A stretch of DNA of 64,000 nucleotides, taken from contig CM114271.1 in assembly GCA_050084515.1 (NCBI GenBank), positions 65,844,001 to 65,908,000 of the forward strand, given 5' to 3'. The stretch comes from Blasia pusilla (lineage: Eukaryota > Marchantiophyta > Marchantiopsida > Blasiales). Position numbers and translations under genes: made by a program. Below, piece by piece: positions 1 to 13,360 of the stretch. A model generated the notes under the pieces. That model did not search any database, was not told the DNA's origin, and saw nothing but the letters and a program-made list of their open reading frames with translations. Numbering within the stretch: the first letter of the stretch is position 1; each line of letters begins with the position of its first letter.

Positions 1-187
1 ACTAGTAAAATTCAATATTACTTATGATTATAAATTTTGCAAGAAAAAAAATTCTCTAAATACATTAGAAGAATATGTCCAAAAAAATACATGATGTGAG
101 TTTGAGAAAAAATCTACAAGATTTCTAAAAATGATATAATTGATTCTCTATAGAATGAAATTACAATTTGATAATGGATTTGTAGCG

Positions 188-215
188 GTTAGGGTTTACG
201 GTTTAGGGTTTAGGG
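188..215 (+). repeat. Interstitial telomere-like repeat (TTTAGGG type)
   Basis: About four degenerate copies of TTTAGGG (the first part reads TTAGGGTTTACGG). This is the plant-type telomere unit. It is far too short to be a telomere and is read as an interstitial motif. Confidence 0.7.
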
Positions 216-2856
216 AAAATGATAGTTTCTACTCTTTCATGCAAACTAATGAATTGTTCATAAAGTGCAAAATATGGCAAGACGCAAGGGGGATGAAGAT
301 GGACCATAATTGTTCATTTTACTTCATATTCCATATTACAATGGACGATCCAGTATGTACAATAAGATTAAATAGTGGGATAATAAGACAAGATAGCAAT
401 ATATTTAAATTTTGTTCTTGGACTCCTTCACTCACATTATACGGGTAGAGAATGAATTTGAGAAGAAGAGGAAAATAATCTTATTAATTAGTTAATATTA
501 AATATTCTAATTAATTTATATTATAATGGGTGATTCTAGATTTATAATAAGACAAAATAATGAAATAGTTAGAAAAAATAGCCCAAAAATAACAAGTTTT
601 TCCTTTCGTTCATATTTGATGGAAGGGAAAATAAATTTTAATGGGGAAAAAGAAGATATTGTTTAAATTTTTTGGAAGGATAGCATTAGTTAGGGGGGTG
701 GGATATCATTTAAATTTTAACTCAAGAGTGGAATTTCTTAGAAGAATGGAATTTTCTTACTCTTCTAAGATTTAAGAAAATAGAACTCATCTTTAAATTT
801 TGAAATGAAAAATATGATTATTTTTTTAAATAATAATGTTAAGTCACATTTGATATTTTGAGAAAGGAAAATGAATTTGAATTGAAAAAGGAAAATATTT
901 CATTACTTAAAATTAATTAATAATTTAGTTAGTGGATGTCATTTTGGCAGGAAGAGTGGAAGAGAAAGAGTAGGTGTTGTTCAAACTTTTATGGAGGAGT
1001 GAAATTATTTGGGGGAGTTGGGTATTATTTTAAAATGAAATGTTATTACTCTTTTCAAAAAAATTTAATGAAAAAAATTTATATATTATTGAAAAAAAAT
1101 TGGCACAAGCATAAGCATGCTAACTAGTATGAATAAGCTCAAACATAGGAAGGAAAAGCATGCATGAAACCAACCATAGTCATGATAATTCATATATTGC
1201 ATATATCCTTTAATACTGAATGATAATATTCTCAAAATTAGAAATATAAATTAGTGGGAATTATGTTATGATAGTTGTGTATTCATCCTTGTATGCCCAT
1301 AATAAATAAAGAAAACTCTCCACATACTTTGGGAATGGTTCTAAGTTAGCATAATCCATCTTGGACCAGTAATTTTATTAAATTAAATTTTTTTTCTTAT
1401 CATGGTCAATTACTTCAATTATTTTATCTCTCAAAAAGGATATGAAAAAAAAATTCAATCAAGAAAGTGCATATATTATAATATTTAACTTCTTCCTAAG
1501 AAAATACACTTAAATCATTTCATAAATTGAATATGATATCTCCTCGTGATATTATAGATGACTTGGAAATCTATGCTTTAAGAATCATTGATAAAAACCT
1601 TTCAAAAAATAATCAAATTCAAATTTCATGTGCATTAGAAAAATACCCCATTCGCATTCCTTTTATAGCATAGTACCTTGTTTATTTCTTAAAGAAAAAT
1701 TGTTGAAAGTCATATCCTCTACTACATTTACACTTTACGTATTTGATTTTTTTAATCTTATTTCATATGTATATCATATGTCATATACTTAATGGCAAGG
1801 AATGGGTTCAAACCAAGTAGGAACCTTATTTTAGCGAAAGGTTGGTTCCCTTCAATCTCTAATAGAGATAGATATATCTCCTCATGGCCTTTGAGAATGC
1901 ATTATTCTAGAGAAGTTGGACTATCTAGTTGAGAGAATTTCTATACTTGGAGGATGTGGGTCTTCAATAGAAAGGTTCATTGTAAAATTCCAAACATAAA
2001 ATCCAATTTTCTTGTGAACTAGAGGGGTCTTCTTCTTCTCAAACTTTATTTCAATTTTATTGGAGGTTTCTAATCCATGCATAAAATTCCCCTTATTTAA
2101 AGAAATATATTCGACTAACTACCATTTTTTAAATAGTGAATCATGTATGCACCTATCTAGAATGACAAGTCATTAGCAAACAACAAGAAAATTTTGGATT
2201 GAAAAACCAAATGTAAGGTGGTGATTTTATTTATTAATTTATTTTAGTGAAGATGAGTAAATATTTGTTAGCCTAATCATCCACAAGCATAATATTGAGG
2301 TATCAATCAGCCTAATTATGATTACACAAATCATAAAAACTAAGTGTCCATCAGGATGTGAAGGTTTCTACATGTGTTCAATAACAACAACGTGTAGAGA
2401 CACTCAAGTTACTAAAATCACAATCGCAAGCTGGTGGAAATAAAGGCTGACACTATGTATATCTAAACTATTATTTGCATATGCATGAGATTTATAAGTT
2501 TAGGAACAAAATGAGAAACTCCACATAAAAATTTGGCTCTTCAATAAAGTGTTATCAAGTATATTGCCAATATGTGTTGGCCACACATTGAGAGGCATCC
2601 TTAATCATCAAAACTCATGTTCTCACCAATGCATGACAAACCATTATGATCTATATTATTATATGTGTTTGGGATTAAGGAATGTAAAATGCAAATCATG
2701 AGTCACATTCATTATAATCCAAAATTTGTTAAAAAAAAAACTATGATTAAAGATTATTAAAATATTTTTTCTAAAACCTTGTCGATAGCCCTCTCCCATA
2801 TCTCCCTTTTGATGGTACTCTCCATAGTTGAGACCATCATTGTGAGTGGTTGATAT

Positions 2857-2888
2857 ACAAGATAGATGCGTCCATGCTACTCGAATGG

Positions 2889-2921
<33 letters not shown>

Positions 2922-3220
2922 AAGTCTGGAATGCATTAGAGTGTTTTCCATAAACTCTAAATAGTCAAAATTCACCAAGTAGAGCCCTAAACCTTTGGGG
3001 CGATGGGAAGATATATGTTGCTTTGATGTATGCAATGGGAACTTGCTTTAGACCTTCCACCATGCGGGAGGAAATCCAAACTACAAGACGCATCTATACA
3101 AGATAGTTCCGTCCATGCCACTCGAATGAAAAACCTCTCCTCTCTCTCTCCAAAGTCTGGAATGTATTATACTGTTTTCCATATACTCTAAATAGTCCGA
3201 ATTCACCAAGTTTGAGCCTA
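2857..3220. repeat. Diverged direct repeat with a CT microsatellite
   Basis: Two copies of a roughly 125-bp segment lie at 2857-2989 and 3098-3220. Both contain 'cgtccatgc' followed by 'actcgaatg', a CT-rich run, 'aaagtctggaatg', then 'attcaccaag'. The first copy carries a pure (CT)15 tract at about 2891-2920; in the second the tract is shorter and interrupted. No coding potential is evident. Confidence 0.75.
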
Positions 3221-3660
3221 TATATTTCACATATCCCATATATCTTAGCCTAGTAACTATCTATGATTTCTCATGTATTAACATATTAACAATTATTATT
3301 AGTAAGGTGCTCATTCGATGCATGAGAAATAAAAAATGTTTGAAAAACTTTTTGTATAATCCGTGAAGGAAAGAAATTAATGATGTTGCACACAAATTAT
3401 TTTTCGTGTGAACCACATAAGAAGAAACATTTTCATATTGCGCAATTGTCATATGTCAAAAAAAAAAAACTTATAAATCAAGAAAACAATCTTCCATATT
3501 AATATAAATTACACATATGGATAACCTTATTATAAACATCACATTTAGATTAACTTCATCATCAACATTACATATACACTAATCTAATTTGTGTATATCT
3601 ACGACAATGATGCCCAATTTAAAAATAAGAATTATTAATTTTAATATTACATTTAATTAT

Positions 3661-4899
3661 CGTTTTATATATGATCGTGGAAAACAGGGTACTTACTTAC
3701 TGGCATCGTATTCTTATTACGGAAGCAAGGCGAGAAAAAGACAGACAGTTGAGTTCAGGGGTCAGCGGCAGCATTAAGTCAGTGCGAATTAAATGGCCGT
3801 CATATTTCTCTTCCCGATTTGAGGGTCAACGACATCATGCGGACACACGCTCGACCCCATCAGATCGCTTGGAAATTTGGCACTCATCTCCGGGGATTGC
3901 GAATTCTGGATCTGAGCAGATCAATTGGCAAATCGGCACTCATTTCCGGGGATTGCGAAGTCTGGGGCCGTGGGCAGAATCGGCAGCTTTGAGGTGAACC
4001 TGTGAGCAGCTGCCCTCTTTTTTTCGTGGAGTGCTGCTGCCTTCCCTTCCCTTCCCTCGAGTTCTGTCAGTCAGTCTGACTCGCTTCCTTCCTTCCTTCC
4101 TTCAGCATTTCCTTCCTTCCCTCCTTGAAATGCAGCGATGGCGATGATCGCTGCTATATCGGGGGTCGTGAAGTATGGCGATGCGCGCTAAACGGACAAC
4201 ACTCCTACCACCGTACTCTGATGATCTCGGGGACGGACCTGTAGCAGAGAAGTCAGTCATTAGCACCCTGCAATCCGCTCGCAAGGGGATTAGAAATCCG
4301 CGCTAGGGTTCGGAGTCTGTTGGAACAGGAATTGCAGACCTAAGTTTGGGCTTGTACTCGGAAATCGGTTCGAGCGGGGAATTACGGACCTAATTTGGGG
4401 CCTGAAGTCTGTTGGAGCGCGCGATTGCCAATTTAATTGATTGAAGGTCGGGACTCTGCAGTCCGTTGGACAGGATGTCTGAGGTCAGACTCGCGGGCGG
4501 GCGATGGATTACTCGCTTGCCGTCGCCAGCCTCCCCAAGCGTAGGGGGATCTGGTTTGGTTTGGAGATTCGCGGTCCTCTGGATCTGTGGCGCTGTACAA
4601 TCTGGAGTGCAGGCGTCCCCACCGTCGCCTGCTCTCAGTATTCGTAGTGTGCGACTCTGTGTCTCTGTGGCAGCGGTGGGAGTCTATCGGTACACGCTGT
4701 TACGCGGATTGCATTTCTGTCTCGGACGGACATGAGCATGAAAAGCTGTAGGGGTTTGTCGTGTGTTGTGCGAGGCACGCTCCCAAATAGATCCTCCTGC
4801 TGGCGGGCTACGCTTGTCTGACTTACGTCGGACTGGAGGTAGAAAATGTCGGGCAACTATGGAGGTTGGTTTATTCGGCTGCTGCTAGTAGCTCAGCAT
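3661..4899. other. GC-richer block with short duplications, no recognised gene
   Basis: Base composition shifts abruptly from the AT-rich left flank. A roughly 58-bp segment ending in 'ccggggattgcgaa' is duplicated at about 3868-3970. A CTTCC-rich pyrimidine tract lies at about 4030-4130. A degenerate repeat containing 'gtctgttgga' occurs at about 4315-4480. Overlapping open frames on both strands show no recognisable domain. It could be the 5' flank or untranslated region of an unseen gene, or decayed mobile DNA. Confidence 0.4.
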
Positions 4900-5600
4900 T
4901 GAATCCAAAAATTCTCGAGATTAAAAATGATGGAAAACCCATCAGCAAAACAAAAGGGGAGACTCCATATCATCCAAAGGTCGCGACATGCCTTGAGAAA
5001 GAAGAGGGGGGCATTCCCCTTAGAGTAAACTCATCAACAACATAAACAATGCCAACAACTTCTAGTGAACTATGACTTCTATTAAGTGAGTTTCGAGCGC
5101 CGGCGTCTCTCATAGCCTGAGCCTGTTGGCCTGGGTTTGCTGTAAAGCGATGGAGATCCGTTGCATATAATAAAGAATTGCGGTAGTTATGGACAATCCA
5201 TTTCTCGATTGGAGATGATGAGCGTAATCCGTAAGGAACGAGTCAAACTTCTCCCCCATAGCCCCATACATCTCTATGGCTAAGGGAACAAAACGATGTC
5301 TGTCGTGGACCTGACTATAGATATGGGTCTTCTTCACCGCTGATGCTCCTTGTAGGAATCTTCTTTGTGCCACCATTTGGGCTCGCATAGTTTCCCGAGT
5401 AGGATCTGTCACTACAACATCAGCCATCACCACGAATGAGGGAGTCGCGCATGGAGTGGTGCCTCTCTCTCTGTGCACATGGAAGCCACTCTCATGCACA
5501 ATACAGAACATGATATTCCACACCCCATCATGAATGGTAATCCTCTCACCCCCAACTGGACAGCGGACCAAATGCACGCAAAGTAAGAAAAGACCATCCT
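4900..5600 (-). mobile_element. LINE-type retrotransposon 3' end (copy A)
   Basis: One of four related segments in this window (others at 40.5, 41.6 and 63.0 kb). They share a downstream non-coding tail with 'gatggaaaaccc' followed by a G-rich or A-rich stretch, and an upstream coding end. The orientation follows the encoded C-terminal peptide on the minus strand, so the element's 3' end is at the left. The 5' part, including any reverse transcriptase, is absent, as expected for 5'-truncated non-LTR retroelements. The right boundary is uncertain because homology with copy D runs a little further ('aaatgcac' follows 'cccccaactgg' in copy A and a similar stretch occurs in D). Confidence 0.6.
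5110..5577 (-). pseudogene. C-terminal fragment of a LINE-type polyprotein
   Basis: This open segment gives about 150 residues containing CPVGGERI, then ADVVVTDPTR, then PLAIEMYGAMG, and ends ANRLRL before a stop. The same order of motifs recurs in the three other copies here. I recognise the pattern as the segment that follows the reverse transcriptase in some plant and algal LINE-like proteins. The acidic and basic residues around ADVVVTDPTR and the later conserved K suggest a nuclease-like C-terminal domain, but that is a weak inference. The apparent start is only the edge of the truncated element, so this is not a complete gene. It is the best preserved of the four copies, with no frameshift across the shared domain. 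Confidence 0.6.
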
Positions 5601-8588
5601 CGACCTAAGAGATGTACCGCAGAAAGAAAGAGTGCTCTATCCCTAACTAGAAAACGGGAGAAAAGAAGGGTACTGCAAGGATGTGGAGAGGAGGTGATTT
5701 TCGTGAGTATGTTAGAGCACTCGCAGTCTCTCGCTCTTTGAAGTGCAGAGGATATTCGCTCGGTAGGTTTGCGCTTTGTTTCTCTTGTAGAGCCATTGTT
5801 GTTGATAATGGCACTGGCAGGACCCGGATCCCGGTGGAGCTGCGACCGTTGGAGAGTCGTACAAACCTGAGAACATCCTCTGTGGATTGATAGAGGCCGT
5901 CGGTTAAGATGGCTGATTGGATAGTCCTTCCGCGAGGTTCAGGTGTGCGCACTGAGGTCTGTAGGTGCGGTGACAGCCGTGTCGATCGGATTGAGGAGCA
6001 GGCATCATGTTAATTGTTGCTGCGGATAGTTACAAATCCAAGCAGCTCTAGTACGCTGCTGGTAGGTGAGGAGCGAGAATCTTTGCGGACGTATGTCCAT
6101 CAGTTCAAGCTGTCTTCGATGTCATCGCCGAACAACTTGGAGCTGTTGGATGTGAAGAAGTACACACGATCCGCAATGCCGCATACACCATAGTGCTTCC
6201 TGTCTGTCTGGAAAATATTTCGGTCCTCGGAAGTTTGTAATCGGACGTTCTTTTCTTCAATGACGATGTCGAATGAATATTCTGAGCAGCGAAAGTCGTA
6301 AATCAAGCCGGAGCCTTATGGGCTACATGCCGAGTTTTGTTGATCCCTGGAAGTCGCGTCTTGGCGGTACGATCGCCTTACATCTTAAATTGGATAGATG
6401 ATCGATTTCACGAGAAAGATGCAAGCCCTAATTTGCCAAACTCGCACACTTATGCAACTGAGATCACTGAAATCAACCCTATCCTGCGATATTGTACCAC
6501 ACTTTGTTCAACTCCTTCGGTTTTATAGCCCTCCCGCTCTATATTTCCACGATAAAGACGAAAAAAATGTGATATGAGAGGAAAAGGCACTGTACTCATA
6601 AAGATGTTTCACCGGGAGATGAGTGTACTAGACTCTCATTAAATAGCGGATTTCCTAGCCTTGCGACCATAGATCCCTCTCCTGCTTGTACGGCAGTGAG
6701 AGAAACAGGGGACTGACTATTATATGTGGATCTGCTTTGACGTGGACAACTTGACGTATGCGCTGCAAATGTTTGGTATGACATCAGAACGTAAAGATGG
6801 AAGATGCTGCCAAATGACATCGTGATTTGCTTGATAGATCGGAGGTCGTGAGACTCGCGTGACGTTTTCGGGGAATGTCGATGGTTAATCTGAAGTGAGC
6901 GTTCGTATTGTCTGAAGACGAGATTGAACGCAGAGAAAGCTCTTTAGGAGCGCCTCTACATGTTCCTCTCTCCCCGAGGATTTAAGAATAGCGAAGCCGA
7001 AATAATCGGTCCAGCTGAAAGCCTACTCACCTTTCACTATTTGTAATGGAAAGCAGGATGAAAAAATTGATTTCTTCCTTCCTAACTTGTGTAGTAAGTA
7101 GATTTCTACGCACCCGATCCCTCCCTCCACTTCGCCATGCCTCCCTCACCTTACGCCTTGCTACCAGCCGAGTCGAGGTGAAGTTTTAGCTCGCTGAGAA
7201 TTGTCAGCGACTTCTGGTGCAGTATGGAGTACGAGTGTACAGGTAGCAAGGCGTACGACGCTATTCACACGGATAGTCATAGATAGCCGAAGAAAGGATG
7301 CTATTCAATCAATCAGAACGACGATCGATCCGCTACCACAATCCGGTGGATCCGCCAGAGCTGTAAGCAATAGCTGTTGTCGATCGAGACTTAGGCTGTT
7401 AGGTCTTAGGATGTCTTGGGAGTCTTAGGCTGTTCACAGAGGGACTAGGCGAGTCGTTGAGAAATGTAGACTACGCTTGTTAAGAGCTGTTTGTCAAATT
7501 CGTCCTTGATCTCTGCAGACAGTTTCATGATCATTGTTCGCTAGGGTAGTCGTGTCTGGTCGTCCTCTACCGATCCATATCTTGAGCGGACGTTGCACTC
7601 AGAAATCCTCTGGAAAATCTATTTCCGATCTGCCCTTCGTTATATACAGTTTCGTTCATCCTAATCCCTCTAGATCTCTGGCTGTTACAGAGCTCGGCCC
7701 CACATAATCCTCCAGGAATCATCGAGGCCCGCTAGCGTGAGTGAGCGAGGTGCATCAACACTCCAAGCGGCCGCGTTTGGAGATTCAGGTATATGCGTAC
7801 TCCTTGAAACATCAACTCACGGACTGCTAAACACCTGCAGCGATGAGCGCCGTAGACGAGGTCTGTTTGTCAGCTACGAGTTGTTTGGAAGCTGCAGAAA
7901 GGCCCCATCTGTCATTCAGCAGGCCCCCTCCCTGCTTCTTTTCCCAGATTCCCACAGAACCATCTGTAGGAGTCGGTGAAAAGCATCCGACGCTGCTTTA
8001 CTGCCTAATTCTCTCCCTCGACTCCGCAGCTCATGATTGAACCCGTGACGACTCCCGTCGCCATCTCCCTGCCTCAGGAGAAAAGCTCCCGCAGCCCCTG
8101 CCGCACCAGACGCACAGTGGTTTCGGTCAACGAGCGAACAATCCGAACCTCCAAGGCTCACGCAGTGCACAGATCGATGCGCCGGCCGGCTGCCTTGCCA
8201 CTCCCCGACCTCGAATTCAGTCAGCGTTGCGCGTTTCCGACCCAAGCTGATTCTTGCGGGTGCCGTCTCTTATCTCCGCGTTCCCGAGGGATGGACCGAA
8301 TCTCGATTTACGTCGCTTCCTGAGGTAAGGCCAAAAAACTGCAGAGCAGCGATCACGATCACGAGCGATGTGCTCGCAAGCGGACAAAGGGAACGTTGAG
8401 AGCTAGATTCGTCACGCAACCGATCTTGATTCTTGACCCGGCAGTCCTGGACTCTTCCTCGCTGACAGGGGAGAGCTGCTCTTATCCGTCTCGATCCGGT
8501 CCCGACTCCATACCTAAAGGCACGATTTCTTCGCTCTCTTTTGAACTCTTTTTTCAATTCGAGTAGACTCACCCATCATTTCGAGCCT
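5601..8588. other. Mixed-composition region without a recognised gene
   Basis: Moderately GC-rich sequence with many short overlapping frames on both strands, the longest about 110 codons near 8.0-8.3 kb. None shows a domain, repeat pattern or convincing exon structure. No boundary marks of a mobile element were found. It may contain an old gene fragment or a regulatory region that cannot be identified from sequence alone. Confidence 0.4.
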
Positions 8589-8740
8589 CCATCCGCTTTT
8601 TCTTTGGACACTATATGGACTAGGGACTTGGCCATCCGCTTTTTCTTTGGACACTACAGGGACTTGGCCATCCGCTTTTTCTTTGGATAATATGGGGACT
8701 TGGCCATCCGCTTTTTCTTTGGATACTATGGGGATTTGGC
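8589..8740. repeat. 36-bp tandem repeat, about four units
   Basis: Four units contain 'catccgctttttctttgga' followed by 'ctatggggacttgg' or variants. Unit starts are at about 8590, 8633, 8669 and 8705, so the spacing is 43, 36 and 36 bp. Because 36 is a multiple of three, the minus strand reads as a repeated peptide around QRKSGWPSP, which I treat as a by-product. Confidence 0.85.
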
Positions 8741-10803
8741 GGTGATGTAAACTGGATTGGATTTGGCCGCACCTCCACTACTTTCGGCGGTAGGAGAGAA
8801 GGCATAGAACGAGATTTCCTGTGCGTAAGGAGAGTGTCAATTTGTTTTTATCTACTACTAAGAACTTAAAAAAAAGAGTATGAATCGAATTCGTACAACT
8901 CCTTTTAATCATTTCAAAGATTTTTGCCTAGTGGTTTGATATCTTTCTCAACTTATGCACGATCTTTCTTGAGCCCATGCTTAATGTTGTACTCACAAGT
9001 AGGACGATAAATTATTGTATGATGATATACAACTAAGACTTACTAGTTAGCATGGCCGTGTTCGCGCATAAAAATGAATTTTTAATAATTTAAAAAGATT
9101 TTTCATCTCAAAATTTAAATAGTTCAAATTTGCTTGTCCATTGGTTCCATTCATATTCGTTTATAGCATGATCACAACTCCAATCTTCAAAGTCTTCCGG
9201 TATAGTGGCAATTTTGATGAGAAACATGTGTTTGAAAATTAAGTTGGACATATAAGCCTCATATCATAATTTGAAACTTAATTCGCATTTATGAAAGCGT
9301 TTTTGTGCAAATACAAGCACAAGCATTATGTCGCGACCCTCATAACCAAACGAGCGCCAAGCACAACATCCAAACTCTTGCGGGCTCACGCAAGGATAGT
9401 TTGCGTGTTGGAGTGATCTCTTGGAAGAGACGCAAAAAACACAAAAAATGAGACGTGAACAAGGTTGAGTGTTTCATACATTTATGGTCGCAACTAGGAA
9501 ACCTGGATCAAAAGTGAACCAAGACTTGAGAGGAGTTGAGTCTAGGAAGGTTGGTTGCCAAAGAGGTGAGAACCGGATTTACAAGGTGACAAGCGTTTGG
9601 TGTTTCAATTATATTTTAGACCATAAATTTGAGTTCAGAGATGATTTTGGAACAAGTAAGTTGGCTTTGGAAAGCTTATGCAAAACCGGTTCCAATGCAT
9701 CAAAGATCTTAGCAAACGCACAAGCAGAAGCTAAGATATTGGCCAAAAAATACTATATGGGAGTCTAGTTGAGGATTATGATGTGACTATGGTGGTGCTA
9801 TATAAGGTTGCTTTTGAACAATGTGAGGCGCCCTTTGTCTACTCCATTACACTATCTACAATTCTTATATTTGAGGGTTCCACCATATGTCCAAGAAACA
9901 AAATCTTGACCCTATTGGCCAACGCATGTATGTATAGGCTATTGTCTCATAGGCTTACAATACCAATCTTGCTCTTCAAGCACACCAACTCTCTTTCATA
10001 GTATTGGAATGGTACGCAATGGGGCTCTAATAGAGCTACTAATACTCAGGGATTTGTCAGCTCTAACGGAAATCATGTGGCTATAACTTGCTTCTTATTC
10101 ATATTAAGCTCAATCCTTGAGCTCAAGGTGAGCTTTGTGGTATGTAGCAATCTTGCATCTCAAAATCCTCGTCGTAGCTCTTGAGCTTAGTCCAAAACCC
10201 CCTACCAATATTGGATGGTATATACTTCTATTAGTCCAAGAGTACTAGCGTTAGTAGCAATGATCAATTGCTGCATGCTCGTGAATGCCTCTTGAAGAAT
10301 CTCCCCTAGTATATGCTACAAATCATGTAGAATCATTAGCTTGTTGCTAATTGGTTCACATGCCTTGACAATTCTTGCTCCCCAATTCTTGGAAAAAAGA
10401 GAAATTTCAAGTAAAATTAGTGGCCCTCTAATACCCAATAGTGGTTGTTACTATCCCCTCATATACCTCGCAACCATTAGTAGAGACATACCTTAGAATC
10501 AAATATACCCTTTTAACATCAATCTCTATTGCATATAAATATTAGAATTCAGGATAATCATCCATATGAGGTTTTTCCAAATGTTAGAACATACCCTTCA
10601 ATGCAAGAAAGTGGTGAACAACATTGGGGCTCATATCTCCTGAAAATCAAACCATGTGTCGAAATCCTCTAAATTGATAGTTCCTACAATACCCAAAAAG
10701 TGCTGCATGGCACTATGGCTTATGCCATCCATGTCTCTCTAAGTTCATATCTAGTTAAATTCATTCCACTTCTTGAAGGACGTGAAATATTTGTCAACCG
10801 TGC
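8741..10803. other. AT-rich intergenic DNA, no recognised gene
   Basis: Mostly AT-rich. Two plus-strand open stretches at 9469-9768 and 9783-10001 are the longest. They match no family I know and are not flanked by clear splice sites or element ends. They could be remnants of a mobile-element gene. Confidence 0.4.
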
Positions 10804-10920
10804 ATTTTTTTCAACACGAGTATTTCTGTCTTTCTTAACCCTTTTTTTTCAACACGAGTATTTCTGTCTTTCTTAACCCCTTTTTTTTCAACACGAGTAT
10901 TTCTGTCTTTCTTAACCCCT
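10804..10920. repeat. About 39-bp tandem repeat, three units
   Basis: Three near-identical units, each a T-run followed by 'caacacgagtatttctg' and 'tctttcttaaccc'. The units differ mainly in the length of the T-run. The array is short and non-coding. Confidence 0.85.
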
Positions 10921-12811
10921 GCCCATGAAACAACACATGTTCAATATGGTGTGAAGAAATCCATGCAAGGAGAGAAAATGGATTACAGAAACACCACACA
11001 CATCTGCCAAAAATATGAGCTGCTTATCAGATTTTCGTTTGCTGTGGAGAGATGGTGGTCAGGAGGTAGATGGAGAGCATTGGAGGCACCATAAGTAGGC
11101 CAATAACTAGATTCGCCGATCAGAGGCGAGAACCAGGAAGCGGACAGAGGCACCGCAAAATCGAGGGCCTGCTTATCACGAATTCGAGGGTATACTGTCG
11201 TACGGAGAGCTGCAGGAGTTCGGTAGATGGAATCGATGGATCTGACTGCCAAGGACTGCCAAAGGTATGCACTGACAATCATTTCCCCCAACTACTTCTC
11301 TCCTCCCGGTAGCGTCGCAACGGCGAAAGGTGTCGGTAGTTCCTGACAGTGGCACTGACATGTGTGCGGATGAATGGATGGTTAGTTGGTCGCTCGACTG
11401 AGTCGGCTCCATCGTTTGCTCTTGCGAAGTACAGTACATCCCAAGTTTTCAACGACAAGAAAGAAAAAGCAAATAAAAGAACCAGAACAACAACAGCAGA
11501 AAAAACTCTGGCAGGCACGGACTGTGTGAGTCTAGGTCACAGCCAGCACATGCTGCACATCCTCCCCATTCGAAGTTCGCACGTCTGGGCCATTCCATCA
11601 GGGAACGGGGTACGCAGCGCCATTCTCACCTCATCAACTGCATGCGACGAAAAGCTCGGTGGCGATTCTCGACAATGGCATGTTTCGAGAAACATGCAAC
11701 CGCCGATCCCAAACCGCATCCTCTCCATGCACGCGCCGTAGTGGCGCAATTCACCGACTCCTCCTCCCCATGATCTGATGAACGAGTCGTCGTCTGCTCA
11801 CCAATTCGTCGAACACGAATGACCTTCATTCAATGCTCCCACAGAAATTCAGAAAGAAATTCGAAACGAAATGAGTGAATGAATGATTTTTACGCCTTCG
11901 CGATTCACAGTTCTTGAGCCTTCACAGTTCCAGTTCCGCACGTAGCGCGCCTTCTGCCGACTCTTGTTCCGGAACTCATGTGGTTAGGCTAACTAATCGT
12001 GACCCTTGGTCAGCTCACCGGAATCCTATTGGATGGGTTTGAATTTTCTTTCGGCATATTTGGGATGTGTTCTCTTTTGTTTTGTTTCAAATGTGTTACA
12101 TCTCTGTGGGGTTTTTTTTAAAATGATTTTAAAAATATTTTTTTAGTTTCAGTAGAGTATTTCAAATATATTTTGAAATTTTAGGGAATATTTTTGGAAT
12201 ATTTCGAATGTGTTCTCTTCTATTTGAACTATGTTGATATAGTTTTTTGAGTGCATGGAAGAAACATTCCATTGTGAGAGTAAACTTTGACGTAAGAATA
12301 AAATTAGTGGTTCAAATGTAAAGGGTGGAAAATGGATAGGAAAAATTTTGGCAAAAGAGAAGGGAAAAATATTCCAATGAAAATCACCAAATTTTTATGA
12401 CCTTTAGGTGATGTTAATTTTTTCATCTATTAAAAAATGATTATATAATTTATCTATAGAACATGTAGTAATGTGGCTAATTTGATTTTTATATTCTCCA
12501 ATTTATCCTAGTCCACCCTTGCATGCCTCCAATTTATTTTATAAAGGAAGTGAAGATTTTCTTACGTAGTTGTGGGCATGACGGACAACCAAAATTATCT
12601 TCGGGATGTTTAGTCGTAGAATATGAATTCATATATGTTTTATGTCATTCCAAATAATATTTGGGATTGTTGATGTCATGTGACACACTTTTTTCATTAT
12701 CACATATTAGTACATGCATATAGCCAACACCGATGTGAAATTCTATTTAATACAAATCTACATACTAATTGGAGGATTCAATTTTCTGTAGCTGCTCCTC
12801 GGAATGACACA
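10921..12811. other. GC-rich block then AT-rich flank, no recognised gene
   Basis: At about 10,980-11,960 the composition rises and several frames stay open on both strands for 70-130 codons, but they overlap and none resembles a known protein. From about 12,050 the DNA is AT-rich. At 12,768-12,811, just before the LTR of element A, 'aattggag' and 'ttgtagc/gacac'-like traces resemble a shortened copy of the repeat that flanks that element's 3' LTR. Confidence 0.4.
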
Positions 12812-13360
12812 TGTCACGACTGTTAGGATAGATTGGTGGGATCAAGCAGAGCGTCTGCACAAGTAGTGGAGGATAGACCCAGGAGGTCGAGGATGACCTG
12901 TTGAGGCCCCAGGAAACCTGAGAGAGCACAAAACCCAACCCTAAACCCTAAACCCGGGGGGCCTAAACCCTTCGTTTCGGCTCATTTGGAGCCATATAGA
13001 GAAACTTACTATTTCGAGTAAGTTTCCATGTTGGGGATAGTTGACTTTCCACTTTGGGAAGTGGCCCTTGACCCGCTACAGCACGTCAAGAGCCAAGGAG
13101 GGGACCTGCAAGCATAGGTTATCGTTGAGAGGGCTTGGGAGAGGGAAGGGGGTATACCTCCAAGAGAGAGAGAGTTTGAGAGCTCATTCTCTCTTTGTTG
13201 AACCTCTTGGCATAAGGCGACGAGCTATGGTCCCTTGCCTTCTGAGTGTAATCCAAGCCTCTCATTAGGAGAGTGGGTTTGGTTTGAGATGAGAGAGAGT
13301 GCACACCTTTGAGAGTTATGGTGTGAGATGGTGTAGAGAGAGATTGGATCTTACTTTCCA
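12812..13360 (+). repeat. 5' LTR of retrotransposon A
   Basis: Starts TGTCACGAC and ends ACTTTCCA, giving the usual TG...CA termini. It matches 22045-22541 over most of its length and the minus-strand copy at 61825-62338. Near 12,930-12,960 it contains telomere-like CCCTAAA units next to 'cccggggggcc', which neither other copy has at that place, so they look like inserted filler. A canonical plant tRNA-Met primer site was not seen directly downstream. Confidence 0.8.

Larger units (their letters stand above)
1..3660. other. AT-rich intergenic DNA, no gene seen
   Basis: Strongly AT-rich sequence with long A and T runs. The open frames are short, use low-complexity codons and resemble no protein I recognise. 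It holds a short telomere-like motif near the left edge and a diverged direct repeat near 2.9-3.2 kb, listed separately. No tRNA, rRNA or intact transposase was seen. Confidence 0.6.

Noticed and set aside
7737-8323. Overlapping 65-110 codon frames on both strands
   Set aside because: No domain, no splice context, overlapping on opposite strands; typical chance frames in GC-rich DNA.
8589-8740. CRISPR-like spaced repeats
   Set aside because: Units are directly tandem with no variable spacers, and the context is eukaryotic.
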